From Hsuehochloa calcarea (lineage: Eukaryota; Streptophyta; Magnoliopsida; Poales; Poaceae): a stretch of DNA of 64,000 bases. Location: contig CM070596.1 in NCBI GenBank assembly GCA_036346395.1, positions 5,000,170 through 5,064,169 of the forward strand, given 5' to 3'. The notes under the pieces were generated by a model. It did no database searches. It saw only the letters and a list, made by a program, of their open reading frames with translations, and was not told the origin of the DNA. The first letter of the stretch is position 1, and the number at the start of each line of letters is the position of its first letter. Made by a program: the position numbers and the translations under genes. Shown piece by piece: positions 58,469 to 64,000 of this stretch.

Positions 58469-58752
58469 TTATACCTGACCCACGCCAAACCGCCGCCCAG
58501 CCGCACTATCATCCTCGACCGCGTCGCGCTCTCCAATTCGCAGTCCGCCGCGTCTCGGTTCGCGCTCCCCCGGCATGTTGGCGTTCATTCCCCCTCGAGT
58601 GCGCAGCCCCAACGCGGCCGCGCTCCGCCTTGTCTTCCTCGACTGCCTCGCCCTTCTCCGTTCACGTGCTGTGCTCGCTTGGTATGTGTTCGGCGGACTG
58701 CAATGGCCTAGCAGCACAAAGTTCTTAATCCATGCGGCCGTGAAGTTCTCCG

Positions 58753-59885
58753 ATGGCCGCGCAATCTCCAAGTTCCTCGCCGCAAGGTCGGATTTTCCTT
58801 TCCCCCATGATTTGTTGGGATACCATACCTCTCAGGTCTCTCTCTTAACCAGTCGAGTCGAAATCTTGGCAGCTTCCCCTCCAATTCCTAGACCAATTTG
58901 ACGGTTTTAATTCTTGGCCTAGCGCTGATTAAGTAACACTTTGGGAATTACAGGCAAGGGTTTGTTATGTATGCCCTCTGGAGAGAGCCTCAAATTCGTC
59001 AAATTAATGCGCGCACAAGTGATTTTCTGACCTCAAATTCATCAAAAAAATTCTTGGTACTACGAACTATAGTGATCAGTGATGGCTATTTTATTCGTGA
59101 GTGGACTGGTGCCTCACATTTGGCGCATGAGTTTCTGGCCTCCGTTGGCAAGGAATAGTTTTGAGGTAGATTTTGAGATAAAGCTACAAACTGATGGTCC
59201 ACCTTTTGCAAGGGTGCAAAAAAGGGGCGATTGAGGCAAGGCAGGGCATGCCTTTTTGTGGCCAGCGGGCAGCAGCCGAATGGCTTCAGTTTTTGCTGGA
59301 AATACTGATAATTTAGAGGTCTAAGACATGCTCTCTTTTTTCCCTTTTTTAATCAAGATGTGTAGCTAGTCGATCCCAACTTAGTTCCCCTTTGAAGTTT
59401 CTAAGCAACTTTGTGAAAATGGAACCTCTGTAGAGACATTAGCAATTCTGAAAGTTTGAATTGTTCTCTTTGTTAGTATTCATTTTGGTCACACTTCCAC
59501 TGTTCTAAAAATGAAACTCTATATTCTTATTTCCCAATGCTCTAGATGGTTCTAGCGGAAGCGGATCCTCAGACAATCTGGTACTTCAAGCTCCGCAGCC
59601 AACACGTGAGGATTGCATATAGAATGCTGTTAAGTTTCTTGAACATCCAAAAGTGAAGGGCTCTCCAGTGTTTTACAGACGTTCTTTCCTTGAAAAGAAA
59701 GGCCTCACGAAGGAAGAAATCGATGAGGCCTGTGGTTGGGTTCCTGTAAGATTTTATTTCCCTGCTACCTCTACATGGATGTTTAGCCCAATAATAAGAG
59801 AATCAACTGTTACTGAAGCAGCTTCATGTCTTGTAGGGCCCACAGCTAAACAGTACAGATGCTGCAACTATTGGTTCACAACAAG
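58753..59885 (+). pseudogene. PEX14 (peroxin-14) N-terminal fragment, broken
   Basis: Exon 1 at 58753-58786 encodes MAAQSPSSSPQ. Exon 2 at 59546-59745 encodes a Gly/Ser linker, PQPTRED, then NAVKFLEHPKVKGSPVFYRR and SFLEKKGLTKEEIDEA. Exon 3 at 59837-59885 encodes GPQLNSTDAATIGSQQ. All junctions are GT-AG and in phase. The NAVKFL...EEIDEA helix bundle is the PEX5/PEX19-binding domain of PEX14, the peroxisomal import docking protein. A TAG at 59620-59622 replaces the Gln expected before NAVKF. The membrane segment and coiled coil are not found downstream; 59886-60330 has only AT-rich text with doubtful pieces. Introns are retained, so this came by DNA duplication, not retroposition. Confidence 0.75.
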
Positions 59886-60330
59886 GTAGTTTAATTTGAT
59901 TGAACTTGCTCATTGTCCTTTTATCATCTGATGCAATCAAGCTTTTGGTAAAGCATCTAATGGCGATATTCAAGGAGCCTCGAGCGCTGAAAGCAAGCCT
60001 CGACGCTTTATGTGTTAGAAACCTCCTTTTGTTATTGAATATACTAAGAATATTCGCTATTACCATATATTTATTTGAATGCCAGTAAGAATATGCTCTT
60101 TTGTATTTAATTCCAGAACATCTTCAATCACTAAAACACAATATTCCATTTCATCTTTCTGAAAATCTTACACTGTTTTCTATTTTATTACTCACAAGTC
60201 AGGAGTGCCTTCTTTTATTATATCATGTAGATTGGTTCACCAAATTACGGATGTTGTTTTGGTTTCGAACATTAATGATCCTCCCTGCGCTATTGCTGCT
60301 GCAGCTCCTTTATTTGTTTTGGTAAGTGAT

Positions 60331-60881
60331 GTGAGTACCACTTAATCCCAATTGATGTGATGTGCATACTCCATTCCACTTTTTATTCATATTAAATATT
60401 TTTTGATCTATCTCTACTATATATATTGTTACTTTTTTTTTCTTGTACAAGTATTCACCTTCTTTCCCAAGATTGATGTGTGATAAAGAAGATTAATTAA
60501 GCAAGGCTATGCTTCTATTTGCACCATTTTCATTCAAAGTTGAATTAAAATTTATAGTGTAAATTTCAGGTAGTGTTGGTATTTAGCTTTTCATTAGTTT
60601 TATATATTTCTCACTCGTTGAATGCCATTTAATTTGCCAACAATTGCTACTCTTTTAATACCTTTGATGTATACTCCAGTACTCCTCGTGGAGCTTCAAT
60701 TTTGCTTATTTTCAATCTCCCCTTTTCTTGTTATTCAGGTCAAAGGCAATCATTTTCAACTTCCAAAGGTAAACAATTTATGAGTTTAAAATTTTATTTT
60801 TCAGGTAGTGGTAGTAGTAGTAGTAGTAGTAGATGATGCCATATGCGGAGTTAATGCTTTTGTTTATATGTGTGAAAGAAA
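60331..60881. other. AT-rich spacer
   Basis: No gene is seen. A (GTA)n/(TAG)n microsatellite of about 25 bases lies at 60807-60832. Confidence 0.45.
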
Positions 60882-60884
60882 ATT

Positions 60885-61935
60885 CACTACTACAAAACAA
60901 GCTATACTAGACGCTTCTTGTTGTAGTTATCACAGACGGTTCCGTAAGAACCGTCTGTGATACAGAATTATCACAGACGGTTTGTAAATAGAACCGTCTA
61001 TGATAGTTTAAGTCATCACAGACGGTATGTGATGAGTATCTCACCATAGACGATTTGTATTAAGAACCGTCTGTAATTTTACCATGCTTGTGGTGAGATA
61101 CTTATCACAGACGGTTCATGATACGAACCATCTGTGATATGTTATCACAGACGGTTTTTGTATGAAACCGTCTGTGATCGTAGCGCGGGGTTTGAAATTG
61201 TTTGAACGCGTGAGCGGGAGGTCAAATATTTTGGCGCTATCCTTATAAATAATAGCCGAGTCGAGGCGGGATGTGCTGAGGAGGGTATCGAATCTGCAGG
61301 ACACCGACGTGCTGCTGGACTTCGTCTCCATCGACGTGCTTTGGTCCAAGTTTGCCACCGTAGGCCTCCACGACAAGGACCTCGTCCTCCTCAGCTGTAA
61401 GCAAACAATCTTCTTCTTCCTCGATGACTCGATCGATCATGGTAGCTAACCTATCGGTGCACGTACGTAAATGGTAAATAGGTGCAGTGGCTCACACCCG
61501 CAATGGCTTCGCCGTCATCGCCTCCGACGCCGTGGTCTACAACGACACCTCCACCGTCGACGTTGTTGACTCCTACTCGGGCCTCCTCAGCACCCTCTTC
61601 CCCGACGCCATGGTCAAGCTGGACAACATCGGGGTACTCACAGGCCATAAGGGGGATATCATGAAGGTTTTTGTATAGGAGTGATTTATTTTTTCATGTA
61701 TTTTCAAGAGTCTCTGAAGATGGAATGCTCACATAAAATGTGATGGTATCAACTATGAAACATTCAAAATATGAATTTTTTTTTTGTAATAGAAAAACTA
61801 TCACAGACGGTTCTTGCTGTGATAGCTTTTTTCACAGACGGTTTGAAAATCGTCTGTGATGACCGTCTGTTATCACAGACACATAAATTCAGACGGTTCA
61901 AAAAACCGTATGTGATGAGGTTTTGTGTAGTAGTG
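60885..61935 (+). mobile_element. Complete non-autonomous CACTA transposon (TSD ATT)
   Basis: Begins CACTACTACAAAAC and ends with the inverse GTTTTGTGTAGTAGTG-type terminus. ATT flanks both sides (60882-60884 and 61936-61938), the 3-base duplication typical of CACTA elements. Subterminal TCACAGACGGTT boxes occur repeatedly in both orientations at 60930-61180 and 61800-61910. The 1051-base element encodes no transposase and carries a fragment of a peroxidase gene in the middle. Confidence 0.93.
61255..61678 (+). pseudogene. Class III peroxidase fragment captured in the CACTA element
   Basis: First part (to 61399) encodes RVSNLQDTDVLLDF, then VLWSKFATVGLHDKDLVLLS, matching the stretch before the proximal histidine in plant peroxidases. 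A GTAAGC donor follows, an intron of about 87 bases, and an acceptor GGTGCAG at 61486. The second part encodes AHT joined straight to RNGFAVIASDAVVYND, then PDAMVKLDNIGVLTG, the C-terminal peroxidase helix. The segment between AHT and NGF (roughly 60 residues in the family) is deleted. The retained intron shows capture at the DNA level. It differs too much from the peroxidase at 62.7 kb to be copied from it. Confidence 0.75.
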
Positions 61936-61938
61936 ATT

Positions 61939-62725
61939 GATATTTATTATACGGTTTAGGATCTCGTTTGCTAATATATATCACTTTCTTTTGAAGTTCC
62001 GTTGCAACGCACCCGGCGCCTTATGTTGAATTGTCAACCATGAATCTAAAGCCATATGTGTACTAGGAGTATATAGCATTTGTCAGCCTATTTCAAAAGT
62101 TTGCGCTAAACGCTAACGTATGGAGAAGACAGGATATAGAGGAAAAGGCTATCAGTTTCGACTTAATTGATAGTAGAAATGAACCAGACATGTAAGTAGT
62201 CGGCTTGTCTTCATCAGAAATGGATGCTCATTCATATAAAAGGCATGCATCAGTGACTCAGGCTTGTCAGTACCTGACAAGATAGTGGCAAAAAGGGTGG
62301 AGAGATCAGACATGGCTTCCAAATTATACGAATTTTGTTTTGTATGTGGGCGGAGGATGCTGGGCAGAGTTAACTAGTTGCCGGATCAACACACAAAGAG
62401 TGGACAATCAGAGACATGTTTTCTCATCTCAGTATCCGGCCTACTGCATCTTACGCCTCTCTGAAATTTACGTAAGTCTCCCCTATCTCCTGTCGGTGGC
62501 TAACGCGCGCTTCTCAAACAATGAAGATTATTGGATATAATCGATATGATCCGTGTTGTTTTGTATTGATTAGCAAGTAAGCATGCATTATTGCAGGTGA
62601 ATTATGCCCAGACCAGTATAAGAAACATGTGTGTTATACTTAATAATATCATTTTTTCGAGAACACGCAGGAGAGCCACGTGTATTTGTAGTGTGTCATA
62701 GTATCATGTAAGCTATGTTACGTAC
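61939..62725. other. Spacer between the CACTA element and the peroxidase
   Basis: No coding sequence is supported. If the peroxidase to the right were complete, its last exon should lie here on the minus strand, and I do not find it. Confidence 0.45.
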
Positions 62726-63519
62726 CTGACAACCAGACAAGATCGCGAACGCCGAGGCCATTGCCGGCGAAAACAAGCCGCCGGCAAGCTTCTGAAAGCT
62801 CATCGTCGGCGAGGGGATCTCGCGTAGCGCCTCCTGCATGCTCGACACTGTGCCGTCCCTCCTCCCCGTCGGCACGCGCCAGGACGGCCCGCCCTGTACG
62901 TACACATACGCCAATCCTAGCTTCAGGTAACTACCGTGGCTAGATCAGCTAGAGAGAGTTGGGCTTACGATGGCAGCGACGGCGTCCCGGGCGGCAAGCG
63001 CGAGGACGTCGGCGCAGGAGGCGACGCCGGGAGACGTCTCCTCGACGAGGCTCTTCACGCGATCGATTAGGTCGAAGCCACGCAGCGTCCGGTACGGCGG
63101 CGTGTCCTTCTCGGCCACGTTGCCGCCGGTTGAGTTGAGCAGGATGGACGCGTCGCAACCCTGACGACGCGATGCCTACGTGAATGACGATTACAATTCA
63201 CCATGCATACTGACACAATGTACCGCGCGTCTGCACTCGTGTATACGTGCCCTGACGGAGCAGTCGTGGAAGTGCGTTCTGAGGAGTGCGGCGGCGACAG
63301 TGGGGACGCGGTGGACATGCTGTCGGACGTAGTGGTCGACGATCTGCTCCCGCCGGGCAGCTCTCGTCGTAGAACCATGCATATGTGCCCTGACGGAGCA
63401 GTCGTGGAAGTGCGTCCTGAGGAGTGCGGCGGCGACAGTGGGGACGCGGCGGACGTGCTGCCGGACGTAGTGGTCGACGATCTGCTCCGCCCTGGGCAGC
63501 TCTCGTCGTAGAACCCCAT
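62726..63519 (-). pseudogene. Class III peroxidase gene, truncated and frameshifted
   Basis: Secretory heme peroxidase. On the minus strand, exon 1 (from 63519) encodes GFYDESCP, EQIVDHYVRQHV and LLRTHFHDCSVR with the distal His; its end is duplicated in tandem with a 139-base period. Exon 2 (63160-62969) encodes GCDASILLNSTGGN to SCADVLALAARDAVAAI. Exon 3 (62893-62726) encodes GGPSWRVPTGRRDGTVS and, after a one-base frameshift near 62770, the LGVRDLVWLSG segment. Other defects: both exon 1 copies have frameshifts between SCP and EQIV; HDCFVR has become HDCSVR; the signal peptide is cut off by an LTR at 63520; the last exon is absent. The first intron appears to use a GC donor (AGG|GCACGT) or a damaged one. 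Confidence 0.85.
63241..63515. repeat. 139-bp tandem duplication of peroxidase exon 1
   Basis: The phrase GGGCAGCTCTCGTCGTAGAA occurs at 63355 and at 63494, exactly 139 bases apart, and the TGCCCTGACGGAGCAGTCGT start of the unit is repeated likewise. The two units differ at several positions, including different small indels. Confidence 0.88.
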
Positions 63520-64000
63520 TGTAATACTCCGAATTTTAATTGGTTAATTAGAAAAGAAGTCGGGAGAAGAAAATCCAATTAAATGAGTGGAATTTACTGA
63601 AAAACAAAGTTGTTTTTATAAATTCTTGCCAACCTGGGCCGTGGGCCGCGACCCAGAGGGCCCAAGAGGTGGCCGACCATGAGGGGGGGGGGGTTCCTCC
63701 CCTAAACCCTAGCCCCCCCCTTTTCCCCACCCGGCCGGCTCTAGTTCTTCCCCCTTGGCCGCCACCCCCACTCCCTCTGCGCCTCCAGCACCTCCAGCAG
63801 CGCCTCAACCTCCCCGGCGAAGCTCCTTGCTGCTGCCATTTGGGAGGAAGAAGGAACCGCCCTTGGGGAGGCCGACCAAGAGAAGAAGGGAGGAAGGAAG
63901 AGGAGAGGAAGGCCAAGATCACACAAGTGAGTTCACTGTTCTCCAGCGGTTCATCAAGGGTAATCACGACCCCCGTTCGTTGGTAGAGTAATCGAGTTAT
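63520..64000 (+). mobile_element. Left end of a Gypsy LTR running off the window
   Basis: Begins TGTAATACTCC followed by GAATTTTAATTGG, the standard start of the TGTAAYRCYC group of grass Gypsy LTRs, and then enters a GC-rich leader-like block with AAACCCTAGCC. It starts exactly where the peroxidase coding sequence is cut. The target duplication, expected to be CCCAT, should appear beyond the window. The frames at 63548-63991 are compositional. Confidence 0.75.

Noticed and set aside
63669..63991. Proline-rich frames at the right edge
   Set aside because: They lie in the leader-like part of an LTR that starts at 63520 and show no domain.
1..64000. CRISPR arrays, bacterial operons, riboswitches, rRNA or tRNA genes
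   Set aside because: The sequence is plant nuclear DNA; I saw no spacer-repeat array and no cloverleaf or rRNA text that I could support by eye.

Overview
This window is nuclear DNA from a grass (Poaceae). The genes are intron-rich with plant splice sites, and the repeats are classical grass retrotransposons and CACTA elements. Three adjacent genes, a CBL-interacting protein kinase (minus strand), a class I formin (plus) and a CCCH zinc-finger protein (plus), match in sequence and order what I remember of rice chromosome 2 short arm (CIPK26, FH10, C3H13; Os02g0161000 to Os02g0161200). Peroxidase pieces further right fit a peroxidase that I also recall in that part of rice chromosome 2. I cannot name the species.

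Layout. 0.5-1 kb: a small intact wound-induced (DUF3774) gene. 1.7-12.7 kb: a nest of mobile DNA, comprising a captured kelch-like fragment beside CACTA-type repeats, a Gypsy gag remnant, and a broken Tat-lineage Gypsy element on the minus strand. The Tat element carries an antisense, intron-containing extra ORF that is itself split by a 1.8 kb LTR-type insertion. 15.3-17.1 kb: a short non-autonomous Copia-type element. 18.3-20.9 kb: the intact CIPK gene with a 5'UTR intron. 22.0-29.3 kb: the formin, a pseudogene with a 3.8 kb solo LTR in its first exon plus nonsense and frameshift lesions. 29.5-32.1 kb: long AT-rich direct repeats with a nested small transposon. 33.2-39.1 kb: the intact 11-exon CCCH gene. 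39.96-45.55 kb: a complete non-autonomous Gypsy element with gag and a long ORF of unknown function. 45.6-53.5 kb: an orphan peroxidase exon, 340 bp tandem repeats and decayed exon-like pieces. 53.6-58.5 kb: a solo LTR and a third LTR-like element. 58.7-60 kb: a PEX14 fragment. 60.9-61.9 kb: a complete CACTA element carrying part of a peroxidase gene. 62.7-63.5 kb: a broken peroxidase gene whose first exon is cut by an LTR that runs off the window.

Three genes look functional: the wound-induced protein, the CIPK and the CCCH protein. The CIPK would act with calcium sensors of the CBL family, and the CCCH protein is probably a nuclear RNA-associated factor. The formin, peroxidase, PEX14, kelch-like and complex I/zinc-ribbon-like sequences are broken or partial. 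Most of the remaining sequence is mobile DNA. Insertion boundaries were found by eye from target-site duplications. Coding calls come from reading translations against remembered family sequences; no database search was run.
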